Assembly (NCBI GenBank): GCA_024641725.1
Contig: JAHECM010000066.1
Coordinates: 9,556 to 19,506, forward strand
Direction of reading: 5' to 3'
DNA from: Limnohabitans sp.
Lineage (GTDB): Bacteria > Pseudomonadota > Gammaproteobacteria > Burkholderiales > Burkholderiaceae_C
Length of the DNA stretch: 9,951 nucleotides
A program made the translations under genes and the position numbers. The notes below the pieces were generated by a model. That model made no database searches. It saw only the letters and a list, made by a program, of their open reading frames with translations, and was not told the DNA's origin. Position 1 is the stretch's first letter, and the number at the start of each line of letters is the position of its first letter. Positions 1 through 5,894 of this stretch are shown in pieces.

Positions 1-309
1 CACCGTTTTGAGACCTACTCCATGGAGGTGGTCAACGACGAGGTCATGGGCATGTCGGCCGACAGCGGCATGCAGCCCGAGGTGATCGTCGAACGCGAGG
101 ATTTCATGCGGGCTTTGGTGGGCGCGATTGACGACTTGCCCGAGCGCGACCGTTTGTTGATGAATTTGTACTATGTTGAAGAGCTCAACCTCAAAGAAAT
201 CGGTGAAGTCATTGGTGTCACCGAATCGCGCGTCAGCCAACTGCTGAGCGCCACCGTCAAGAAGCTGCGCGCGATGTTGCAAGTGGAGGATTTGCCCGCG
301 CGTCGCTGA
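1..309 (+). CDS. fliA: Flagellar RNA polymerase sigma factor FliA (sigma-28), C-terminal part
   Basis: The reading frame is open from the first base of the window, so the 5' part of the gene lies outside; the first in-frame ATG at 22 is internal. The 102 visible residues carry sigma-70 region 4: LPERDRLLMNLYY at about residues 46-58, then a helix-turn-helix (ELNLKEIGEVIGVTESRVSQL, about 61-81) that in this family contacts the -35 element. The ELNLKEIGEV and ESRVSQL wording is characteristic of FliA rather than of housekeeping sigma factors. FliA directs RNA polymerase to late flagellar and chemotaxis promoters and is held inactive by FlgM until the hook is complete (known for the family). Finding fliS, motA and motB immediately downstream supports the call. 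The protein ends normally with TGA at 307-309. Regions 2 and 3 cannot be checked here. Confidence 0.95.
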   Translation, partial: HRFETYSMEVVNDEVMGMSADSGMQPEVIVEREDFMRALVGAIDDLPERDRLLMNLYYVEELNLKEIGEVIGVTESRVSQLLSATVKKLRAMLQVEDLPARR

Positions 310-334
310 GATTGCCGATTTATCGAGCATTGGC

Positions 335-361
335 TCAAGTTTTTCTCGCCAGCGCCGATTC
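335..361 (+). promoter_or_regulatory. Sigma-28 (FliA-dependent) promoter upstream of fliS
   Basis: The sequence reads TCAAGTTT (335-342), an 11-nt spacer (343-353), then GCCGATTC (354-361). The enterobacterial sigma-28 consensus is TAAAGTTT-N11-GCCGATAA, so the spacer is exact and 13 of 16 consensus positions match. Transcription would start at about 367-370, some 30 nt before the fliS ATG and just ahead of its ribosome binding site. It lies directly downstream of the gene for the sigma factor that would read it. The sequence match is direct; use in vivo is inferred. Confidence 0.82.
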
Positions 362-384
362 CAGGGGTGTCAGTCAACATCATC

Positions 385-389
385 AGGAG
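385..389 (+). promoter_or_regulatory. Ribosome binding site that sets the fliS start
   Basis: AGGAG lies 9 nt upstream of the ATG at 399. The same frame is open back to a TTG at 312, but that codon has no Shine-Dalgarno sequence and lies upstream of the sigma-28 promoter, so a transcript from that promoter could not encode it. The ATG at 399 is therefore the better start. Confidence 0.75.
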
Positions 390-398
390 TCATTGATC

Positions 399-842
399 AT
401 GCGAGTTCACTTCAAGGCCATGGCCGATTACACCGGCGGCAACCTGACCTCCCAAGCACTCGTGGCCGACAAGGTCGAGTTGATCCAAATGCTGTTTGAT
501 GGTTTGGTGGACAGCTTGGCCGTGGCCAAAGGCCACATTGAGCATCAGGCGATTGAAAAAAAGGGTCAGTCTTTGAACCGTGCCAGCCGCATTGTGGTGG
601 GCCTCAAAAGCGCTTTGGATTATTCGCAGGGTGGTGACATCGCGGCCAATTTGAGCGAGCTTTATGATTATGTTTTGCGAAAAATCATCCACATCAACAT
701 TCACAATGACCTGGCTGGGCTCGGTGAAATTCATGGTTTGATGGTGGAGTTGCAGCAAGCTTGGAAAACCATGCCAGGGCTGATCCCCTCGCGTCCCAAC
801 ATGAATCTGGGGGCAGCACCCTCGTCCTTGGCAGTACACTGA
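399..842 (+). CDS. fliS: FliS-family flagellar export chaperone
   Basis: The 147-residue protein fits the FliS family (usually about 120-150 residues). FliS binds the C-terminal helix of flagellin in the cytoplasm, prevents premature polymerisation and delivers it to the flagellar export gate. Family marks seen are the helix LIQMLFDG (28-35), the basic/hydrophobic stretch SRIVVGLKSALDYSQGGDIA (63-82), the ELYDYVLRKI segment (87-96), and a C-terminal helix ending near W122. Residues from about 126 onward are Pro/Ser/Ala rich and probably disordered. The start at 399 was chosen for its AGGAG site and position after the sigma-28 promoter. In many bacteria fliS follows fliD; here it sits between fliA and motA, so it may be a second, relocated or paralogous copy. 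The family call is firm; the client protein is inferred. Confidence 0.85.
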   Translation: MRVHFKAMADYTGGNLTSQALVADKVELIQMLFDGLVDSLAVAKGHIEHQAIEKKGQSLNRASRIVVGLKSALDYSQGGDIAANLSELYDYVLRKIIHINIHNDLAGLGEIHGLMVELQQAWKTMPGLIPSRPNMNLGAAPSSLAVH

Positions 843-943
843 GCCCTGACGGACGGGCGGAAGAGGGTGTTCTGCCAGTCAATTGCAATCACGTCTTGGT
901 CTGTGCGTTTTCTGGCGCAAGATTGAACGCTACGGAGTAGTTC

Positions 944-1807
944 ATGTTCACGATCGTCGGGCTGGTCCTGCTTTTCGTCTGTGTTTTCGGCGGCTTCATT
1001 TTGGCTGGCGGAAAGATGGCTCCCATCATCAAGGCCGCGCCAACGGAAACCTTCATCATTGTGGGCGCCGCGATTTCGGCCATGCTGGTGGGCAACAGCA
1101 TGGAGATCTTCAAAGGGGCGTTTGCAGGCATTGGCAAATGCTTCAAAGGTTCTCGCTACAAAAAAGACGATTACCTCAACACGATTTTCGTGGTTGCCAA
1201 AATCATGAAAACCCTCAAGAGCGAAGGCGCTGTGGCGCTGGAGTCGCACATTGAGAACCCCGAGGCCAGCGCCATTTTTGGCGAATATCCGGCCCTGCTC
1301 AAAGACCACGATCTCTTGCACCTGATCACCGACACCGTTCGCTTGATGGTGGTGTCGTCCAGCAACCTGAGCCCCTATGCGGTTGAAGACGTGATGGAAC
1401 TCGCCATCAAAACCCACCACCACGGCGCCATGAAGGCCGCTGATGCATTGGCCGCCATGGCCGGTGCTTTGCCCGCGCTGGGCATTGTGGCCTGCGTGTT
1501 GGGCGTGGTGAAGACCATGGGCGCCATCGACCAACCACCGCCCGTGTTGGGTGCGCTGATTGGTGGCGCACTGGTGGGCACGTTCTTGGGCGTGTTTTTC
1601 GCCTACGGCTTTGTCGAACCCATGGCCGGGCGACTCAAACAGATCATTGATGACGAGGGCGAGATTTACAAAGTCGTCAAACAAATCATCATTGGCACCA
1701 TGCACGGCCATCCCATGCCTTTGATCATCGAAGCCGCTCGGGTGGGCATCAGCCACCACAACCAACCGACTTTTGCCGAAGTGTTTGACGGCATGCGTGG
1801 CAAGTAA
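944..1807 (+). CDS. motA: Flagellar motor stator protein MotA
   Basis: The 287-residue protein matches the long MotA class. MotA forms the ring of the inner-membrane stator around MotB; proton flow through the complex turns the rotor. Four membrane segments are visible at about 2-21, 34-51, 170-190 and 200-222, with a large cytoplasmic loop between the second and third. The two functionally important prolines of the family correspond to P177 (GALPALGIV) and P226 (FVEPMAG). In the cytoplasmic loop, E100 of LESHIENP matches the rotor-contacting Glu98 of E. coli. Lys92 occupies the place of Arg90 in a hand alignment, which keeps the positive charge. GGAG at 934-937, 6 nt before the ATG, supports the start. 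motB follows after 2 nt, the usual coupled arrangement. No clear sigma-28 promoter was found in the 101-nt gap upstream, so it may be read through from the fliS promoter. Confidence 0.97.
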   Translation: MFTIVGLVLLFVCVFGGFILAGGKMAPIIKAAPTETFIIVGAAISAMLVGNSMEIFKGAFAGIGKCFKGSRYKKDDYLNTIFVVAKIMKTLKSEGAVALESHIENPEASAIFGEYPALLKDHDLLHLITDTVRLMVVSSSNLSPYAVEDVMELAIKTHHHGAMKAADALAAMAGALPALGIVACVLGVVKTMGAIDQPPPVLGALIGGALVGTFLGVFFAYGFVEPMAGRLKQIIDDEGEIYKVVKQIIIGTMHGHPMPLIIEAARVGISHHNQPTFAEVFDGMRGK

Positions 1808-1809
1808 GC

Positions 1810-2754
1810 ATGGCTGAAGAAGAAAAAATCCCCGAGGAGGGGGCGGAGGAGCCGGCGGCGCTGGCCCCCATCATCATCAAAAAAATCATTGATGAGGGCC
1901 ACGGCGGAGCTCACGGTGGCGCGTGGAAGATTGCCCTGGCCGACATGATGACCGCCATGATGGCCTTCTTTTTGCTCATGTGGCTCTTGGGCGCAACCAA
2001 CGAAAACCAGCGAAAAAGCATCGCCGAGTACTTCAAACCCACTTCGCACAGCAACATCACCATGGGCCAACTCGCGGGCTCCAACGGCATGTTCGGTGGC
2101 AGCTCCATCATTGACCCCGACGGGTTTCCGTACAGCGCCAAGCAAACCTCCTTGATGGAACGGGTCACGCCAAACTCCGAAGGTGGCCCAACCGAAAACG
2201 ACCCCTCGCCCAACGCCAACGAACGCAGCGACCCTGCGCAAATGAGCGAAGCCGAGCGCAAAAAAGCGGCCGAAGAACAAGACAACGCCAATTTTGAAAA
2301 ATTGGAAAAAGCGGTGCTCGAAAAGCTGGCCCAAAACCCAAAATTGCAGAATTTGAAAGACCAAGTCCAGTTCACCCGCGAAAAAGAAGGCTTGCGAATC
2401 GAGATCATCGACAAAGCCGACTTCGCCATGTTCGGCTTGGGCACCACCGGCATGACGCCGCGTGCGCAAGCCCTGGTCAGCGAGGTGGCCAAGTCGGTGC
2501 AAGGCATGGACAACAAGTTGGCCATTCGGGGGCACACCGACAGCGTGGCGTTTGCCAACACCGACGGGCGCAACAACTGGTCTTTGTCGGCTGAGCGGGC
2601 CGAAGAAACCCGCAAAATGCTCGAAAAAACCGGGGTCAAAGCCGACCGCTTTGCCAAAATTGAGGGGGTGGCCGACACCGCTCCCTACAATCCCAACGAC
2701 CCCAAGGATGCGCGCAACCGGCGCATCAGCGTCACGGTGATGCACAAAGACTGA
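1810..2754 (+). CDS. motB: Flagellar motor stator protein MotB
   Basis: MotB pairs with MotA in the inner membrane and anchors the stator to peptidoglycan. The 314-residue protein has an acidic N-terminus, a Gly/His linker (about 29-38), and one membrane helix beginning at WKIALADMMTAMMAFF (39-54). Asp45 in that helix matches the essential proton-binding Asp32 of E. coli. The segment IAEYFKP (71-77) matches the plug region that closes idle stators. A charged, probably coiled linker (about 130-190) leads to a C-terminal OmpA-type peptidoglycan-binding domain (about 194-312) with IRGHTDS (239-245), the LSAERAEETRKML helix (259-271) and the closing ARNRRISV (301-308). The start lies 2 nt after the motA stop with no strong ribosome binding site of its own, suggesting translational coupling. 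All key residues appear intact. Confidence 0.97.
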   Translation: MAEEEKIPEEGAEEPAALAPIIIKKIIDEGHGGAHGGAWKIALADMMTAMMAFFLLMWLLGATNENQRKSIAEYFKPTSHSNITMGQLAGSNGMFGGSSIIDPDGFPYSAKQTSLMERVTPNSEGGPTENDPSPNANERSDPAQMSEAERKKAAEEQDNANFEKLEKAVLEKLAQNPKLQNLKDQVQFTREKEGLRIEIIDKADFAMFGLGTTGMTPRAQALVSEVAKSVQGMDNKLAIRGHTDSVAFANTDGRNNWSLSAERAEETRKMLEKTGVKADRFAKIEGVADTAPYNPNDPKDARNRRISVTVMHKD

Positions 2755-2785
2755 GTCAAACCGGCTCAAGCAGGAGAACAAGCCC

Positions 2786-3694
2786 ATGAGCCAACCCGAA
2801 TTGATGATCACCTCGGACCTGCCGTCCGCACTCATGGCCGGGCTGCAAAAGCACTTCACGGTGCATCACCGAGAGCACATTTTTGACCCCTCAGCGTTGT
2901 CGCGTATCCGCGCCATCGTGTGTGCTGAGGGCGACCCAGTGTCGCGCGAACTGATGGCTTTGCTGCCCCGGCTCAAACTGATTTCTGTTTTGGGCCCCAA
3001 CACCGAAGGCGTGGACTTGAGCGAAGCCCAGCGCCGCGCCCTTGTGGTGGTGCCCACCTCCGACGTGTCCAGCGAAGACACCGCTGACTTTGTCTTCGGA
3101 CTGGTGATCTCGCTGGTTCGTCGCATTCCCATGGCCGACCAATTCGTGCGCCAAGGCGATTGGGTCGACGGGGCCTACCCCGTGGCGCGCCGCGTGCATA
3201 GTTTGCGTTTGGGCTTGGTCGGCATGAACGCGAGCGCGCTGGCGCTGGCTCGGCGCGCTCAAAGCTTTGGCATGTCTGTCGCCTACACCGACCCTGGGGC
3301 ACAAGGCCCCAGCAACGCCATCCGCTGCCCCAACACACTGGCACTGGCCCAGCAAGTGGACGTGCTGATTGTCTTGAGCTTGGCCGCCGTGCAGGCGTGC
3401 GGACGCGTGGACGCCTTGGTGTTGGCCGCGCTCGGACCCAAAGGGTATTTGGTGAATTTGGCCAAAGGGGCCGTCATGGATGAGGCCCAAGTGGCCCAAG
3501 CCCTGCAGTCGCGTCAGTTGGCGGGTTTGGCCACCGATGCGCACCCAGAGCAGCCCCGGGTTTCAGCGGCCTTGCGCCAAGCCCGCAACGTGATCGTGAC
3601 CCCAGCGCTGGCCAGCGCCACCCAAGAAGCGGCGGAGCAAGCCAGCTTGGAAGTGGTGCAAACGATCAGCCAGTTTTTGACACCTCCGGCTTAA
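2786..3694 (+). CDS. 2-hydroxyacid dehydrogenase homologue with degenerate cofactor and catalytic motifs
   Basis: The 302-residue length and two-domain layout match the D-isomer-specific 2-hydroxyacid dehydrogenases (NAD-dependent reduction of 2-keto acids, as in SerA, GhrA/GhrB and D-lactate dehydrogenase). LGPNTEGVD (69-77) and the EDTADFVFGLVISLVRRI helix (97-114) belong to the fold, and LVNLAKGAVMDEAQVAQAL (222-240) matches the VNxARGxxVDExAL block. Several key residues differ in a hand alignment. The GxGxxG nucleotide motif reads GMNASA (146-151). The catalytic Arg is Lys227. The catalytic Glu of the DVFxxEP block is Gln256, with a Glu one residue earlier (DAHPEQP, 251-257). The catalytic His of TPHxxxxT is Ala274 (TPALASAT). 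The gene is intact, with AGGAG (2772-2776) 9 nt before the ATG, so it looks like an expressed but probably non-catalytic or altered member. It follows motB by 31 nt; a link with motility is unproven. Confidence 0.85.
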   Translation: MSQPELMITSDLPSALMAGLQKHFTVHHREHIFDPSALSRIRAIVCAEGDPVSRELMALLPRLKLISVLGPNTEGVDLSEAQRRALVVVPTSDVSSEDTADFVFGLVISLVRRIPMADQFVRQGDWVDGAYPVARRVHSLRLGLVGMNASALALARRAQSFGMSVAYTDPGAQGPSNAIRCPNTLALAQQVDVLIVLSLAAVQACGRVDALVLAALGPKGYLVNLAKGAVMDEAQVAQALQSRQLAGLATDAHPEQPRVSAALRQARNVIVTPALASATQEAAEQASLEVVQTISQFLTPPA

Positions 3695-3727
3695 GATCGT
3701 CTTCAACGGCGAGGCGGGCACCTCATC

Positions 3728-3741
3728 CATCGTCGACGATG
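3728..3741. repeat. Perfect 14-bp palindrome in the intergenic gap
   Basis: CATCGTCGACGATG is identical to its reverse complement. CTCA (3722-3725) and TGAG (3742-3745) extend the dyad outward on each side, with two unpaired bases on the left. A further inverted pair, GAGTC (3743-3747) and GACTC (3760-3764), overlaps it. No T-run follows, so it does not look like an intrinsic terminator. It could be an operator for a dimeric regulator of the downstream transporter operon or a factor-dependent transcript end. The rest of the 228-bp gap (3695-3922) shows no gene. Confidence 0.45.
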
Positions 3742-3842
3742 TGAGTCGCCTACCCGTATGACTCGCCATGGGCCACGATTGTGCGCGGTCGCATGGGCGT
3801 CTTTTGCCCACACGTCGGCACGGGGCGCGGGCTTCAAGGCGT

Positions 3843-3848
3843 TAATAT
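3843..3848 (+). promoter_or_regulatory. Candidate -10 element for the ABC transporter operon
   Basis: TAATAT is a close match to the sigma-70 -10 hexamer TATAAT and is one of the few AT-rich spots in this GC-rich gap, 75 nt before the first transporter gene. No recognisable -35 hexamer lies 16-18 nt upstream (the bases there are GC-rich), so if it is a promoter it probably needs an activator. Between it and the gene lies a small dyad, GCCCTGAGGGC (3880-3890), that could be an operator half or a weak hairpin. Confidence 0.3.
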
Positions 3849-3922
3849 GATCCCCCATCGCCAACGCTGTACCTTTGTCGCCCTGAGGGCCGGGGGCACA
3901 CATTCATACCAAGGAGACCTGC

Positions 3923-5110
3923 ATGATCCGTCGACACCTCATTTCTCTGGCCGCACTGAGCACTTGTGCTTTGATGGCTCCGGCCGCCATGGCCCAGGGC
4001 AAAGACATCAAAGTGGCCCACATTTACAGCAAGACCGGCCCCTTGGAGGCCTATGGCAAGCAGACCCAAGTGGGTCTGATGATGGGCTTGGACTACGCCA
4101 CCGGCGGCACCATGCAGGTGGGTGGCCGCAAGATCGTGGTGATCGAAAAAGACGATCAGGGCAAACCCGACTTGGGCAAAAACCTGTTGGCCGCCGCCTA
4201 TGGTGACGACAAAGTGGACCTGGCCGTGGGCCCGACCGCCTCGCCCGTGGCGCTGGCCATGTTGCCGGTGGCCGAAGAGTACAAAAAAATCTTGATGGTC
4301 GAGCCCGCTGTGGCCGACTCGATCACGGGCGACAAGTGGAACAAATACATTTTCCGCACCGGCCGCAACAGCAGCCAAGACGCGATCGCCAACGCTGTGG
4401 CGGTGGACAAAGAGGGGGTGAGCATCGTCACCATGGCGCAAGACTCGGCTTTTGGCCGCGACGGCGTCAAGGCGTTCAAAGAGTCGCTCAAAAAGTCCAA
4501 GCTGGTGCACGAAGAGTACCTGCCGCCGGCCACCACCGACTTCACCGCTGGTGCCCAGCGCATGATCGACAAGCTCAAGGGCCAGCCCGGGCGCAAGATC
4601 ATTTTCATCATCTGGGCCGGTGGCAACCCCTTCAAGATCGCCGACATGGACCTGAAGCGCCAAGGCATCGAGATCGCCACGGGCGGCAACATCTTGCCCG
4701 CCATGGTGGCCTACAAGCAGTTTCCCGGCATGGAGGGAGCTGCCTACTATTACTTTGGCATGCCCAAAAACCCGGTCAACGACGCCATGGTGGCCATGCA
4801 CTACACCCAGTTCAAGACGCCCCCGGACTTCTTCACGGCGGGCGGATTTTCGGCTGCGATGGCCTTGGTCACTGCCCTCAAAAAGACCAACGGCGACACC
4901 GCCACCAACAAGCTGATCAGTACCATGGAGGGCATGGGCTTTGACACGCCCAAGGGCAAAATGACCTTCCGCAAGGAAGACCACCAGGCCATGCAGAGCA
5001 TGTACCACTTCAAGATCAAGGTCGACCCGGCCTTTGCCTGGGGTGTGCCCGAACTGATCCGCGAGATCAAGCCCGAAGAAATGAACGTGCCGATCCGAAA
5101 CAAGCGCTGA
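3923..5110 (+). CDS. Branched-chain amino acid type ABC transporter, periplasmic substrate-binding protein
   Basis: The 395-residue protein belongs to the Leu/Ile/Val-binding (Peripla_BP_6) class of periplasmic receptors that hand ligands to LivHM-type permeases. A Sec signal peptide is clear: basic MIRRH, a hydrophobic core, and an A-x-A site (A22-M23-A24) with cleavage before Q25. Mature-protein marks include KVAHIYSKTGPLEAYGKQ (30-47), the GPTASPVALAMLPVAEE stretch (103-119) that in the family forms part of the ligand cleft, and TTDFTAGAQRM, typical of the second lobe. C15 does not sit in a good lipobox, so a soluble periplasmic protein is more likely than a lipoprotein. AGGAG (3912-3916) lies 6 nt before the ATG. 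It leads a tight operon with two ATPases, two permeases and a hydrolase. Family members bind amino acids, amides, urea, aromatic acids and other small molecules, so the ligand cannot be assigned. Confidence 0.92.
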   Translation: MIRRHLISLAALSTCALMAPAAMAQGKDIKVAHIYSKTGPLEAYGKQTQVGLMMGLDYATGGTMQVGGRKIVVIEKDDQGKPDLGKNLLAAAYGDDKVDLAVGPTASPVALAMLPVAEEYKKILMVEPAVADSITGDKWNKYIFRTGRNSSQDAIANAVAVDKEGVSIVTMAQDSAFGRDGVKAFKESLKKSKLVHEEYLPPATTDFTAGAQRMIDKLKGQPGRKIIFIIWAGGNPFKIADMDLKRQGIEIATGGNILPAMVAYKQFPGMEGAAYYYFGMPKNPVNDAMVAMHYTQFKTPPDFFTAGGFSAAMALVTALKKTNGDTATNKLISTMEGMGFDTPKGKMTFRKEDHQAMQSMYHFKIKVDPAFAWGVPELIREIKPEEMNVPIRNKR

Positions 5111-5113
5111 TTA

Positions 5114-5128
5114 CACGCCACGCCACGC
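5114..5128 (+). repeat. CACGC x3 tandem repeat in the livG leader
   Basis: Three exact copies of the 5-mer CACGC fill the place where the livG ribosome binding site should be, 1 nt before its ATG at 5130. No Shine-Dalgarno-like purine run is present in the 19-nt gap. Translation of livG therefore probably depends on coupling to the upstream gene. Replication slippage at such a repeat could change the spacing. Confidence 0.5.
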
Positions 5129-5129
5129 C

Positions 5130-5894
5130 ATGCTGGAAACCCAAAACTTGACTGTGCGGTTTGGCGGTCATGTGGCGGTCAACGCGGTCTCGTGCCGCTT
5201 TGAGCCCGGCACGCTGACCGCCATCGTGGGCCCCAACGGGGCGGGCAAAACCACCTACTTCAACCTGATCTCAGGCCAACTGCCCGCCACCAGCGGCAGC
5301 GTGCACCTGAACGGGTGCGAACTCACGGGCCTGAGCGCCTCTGCGCGCACCCGCGCGGGCTTGGGACGAGCGTTTCAATTGACCAATTTATTCCCCAACC
5401 TGTCGGTACTGGAGAACGTGCGTCTGGCCGTGCAAGCCACCCAAGACGGCGCACACCGCCGGGGTCTGAACCTGTGGAGCATCTGGAGCGACCACGCGGC
5501 TTTGATGAACAGCGCTTTGGAAATTCTGCAATCCGTGTCGATGACCGCGCAGCAGGACGCGCCTGTGGCCAGCTTGCCGCACGGTGACCAGCGCAAGCTG
5601 GAAGTGGCATTGCTCATGGCGCTGGAGCCCAGCGTGTACATGTTTGATGAGCCCACGGCAGGCATGAGTCACGACGAAGCGCCGGTGATCCTGGACCTGA
5701 TCCGCCAGCTCAAACAAGACAAAACCAAAACCATTTTGCTGGTCGAGCACAAGATGGACGTGGTGCGCGAGTTGGCCGACCGCATCATCGTGCTGCACAA
5801 CGGCACGCTGGTGGCCGACGGTGAGCCGAACGAGGTGATCGCTTCGGCCATCGTGCAAGAGGCTTACTTGGGCAAAGCCAAGGAGGCTGCATGA
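5130..5894 (+). CDS. livG: ABC transporter ATP-binding protein, LivG type
   Basis: One of two cytoplasmic ATPases that power the importer encoded around it. The 254-residue length is normal for LivG. Walker A is GPNGAGKT (34-41), the Q-loop glutamine is Q83 (AFQLTNLFPNLSV), Walker B ends at D173-E174 (YMFDEPTAGM), and the H-loop histidine is H207 (LLVEHKMDVV). The C-terminal VQEAYLGKA matches the LivG ending. The signature is LPHGD (149-153) instead of LSGGQ; LivG proteins commonly carry LSxGxQR-like variants, but the proline at 150 is less usual. The start lacks a ribosome binding site (a CACGC repeat is there instead), yet MLETQNLTVRFGG is a normal beginning for this family and no better start is seen. 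It overlaps livF by 4 bp (ATGA). The symbol denotes family, not proven leucine transport. Confidence 0.95.
   Translation: MLETQNLTVRFGGHVAVNAVSCRFEPGTLTAIVGPNGAGKTTYFNLISGQLPATSGSVHLNGCELTGLSASARTRAGLGRAFQLTNLFPNLSVLENVRLAVQATQDGAHRRGLNLWSIWSDHAALMNSALEILQSVSMTAQQDAPVASLPHGDQRKLEVALLMALEPSVYMFDEPTAGMSHDEAPVILDLIRQLKQDKTKTILLVEHKMDVVRELADRIIVLHNGTLVADGEPNEVIASAIVQEAYLGKAKEAA
5880..5886 (+). promoter_or_regulatory. Strong ribosome binding site inside the livG end, for livF
   Basis: AAGGAGG sits within the last codons of livG, 4 nt before the overlapping livF ATG at 5891. The spacing is short, but the alternative in-frame ATG at 5906 would be 19 nt away, so 5891 is preferred. The site allows livF to be translated both by coupling and by independent initiation. 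Confidence 0.6.

Noticed and set aside
314..321. GCCGATTT as a second sigma-28 -10 element
   Set aside because: The bases 11 nt upstream (about 295-302) are GC-rich and show no TCAAG/TAAAG-like -35.
312..398. Upstream extension of fliS to a TTG at 312
   Set aside because: It has no ribosome binding site, overlaps the sigma-28 promoter, and the extra residues do not resemble FliS. The ATG at 399 with AGGAG is better.
843..858. GCCC/GGGC stem after fliS as a terminator
   Set aside because: Only 4 bp with an 8-nt loop and no T-run; too weak to support, and motA may depend on read-through.
731..1765. Long antisense open frame opposite motA (similar long minus-strand frames occur at 1666-2859, 3842-5008 and 6451-7770)
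   Set aside because: These are shadow frames of GC-rich genes on the + strand. They are His/Gln/Arg-rich, have no recognisable domains or ribosome binding sites, and lie opposite well-conserved genes.
3681..3761. Short open stretch after the dehydrogenase that reads as a plausible peptide (IVFNGEAGTSSIVDDVSRLP) ending at TGA 3759-3761
   Set aside because: It has no start codon with a ribosome binding site and is only about 27 codons after the preceding stop; at most a remnant, with nothing recognisable to compare.
3794..3810. TGGGC/GCCCA hairpin in the intergenic gap as a terminator of the upstream operon
   Set aside because: A 5-bp stem whose T-run is inside the loop rather than after the stem, so it does not fit an intrinsic terminator.
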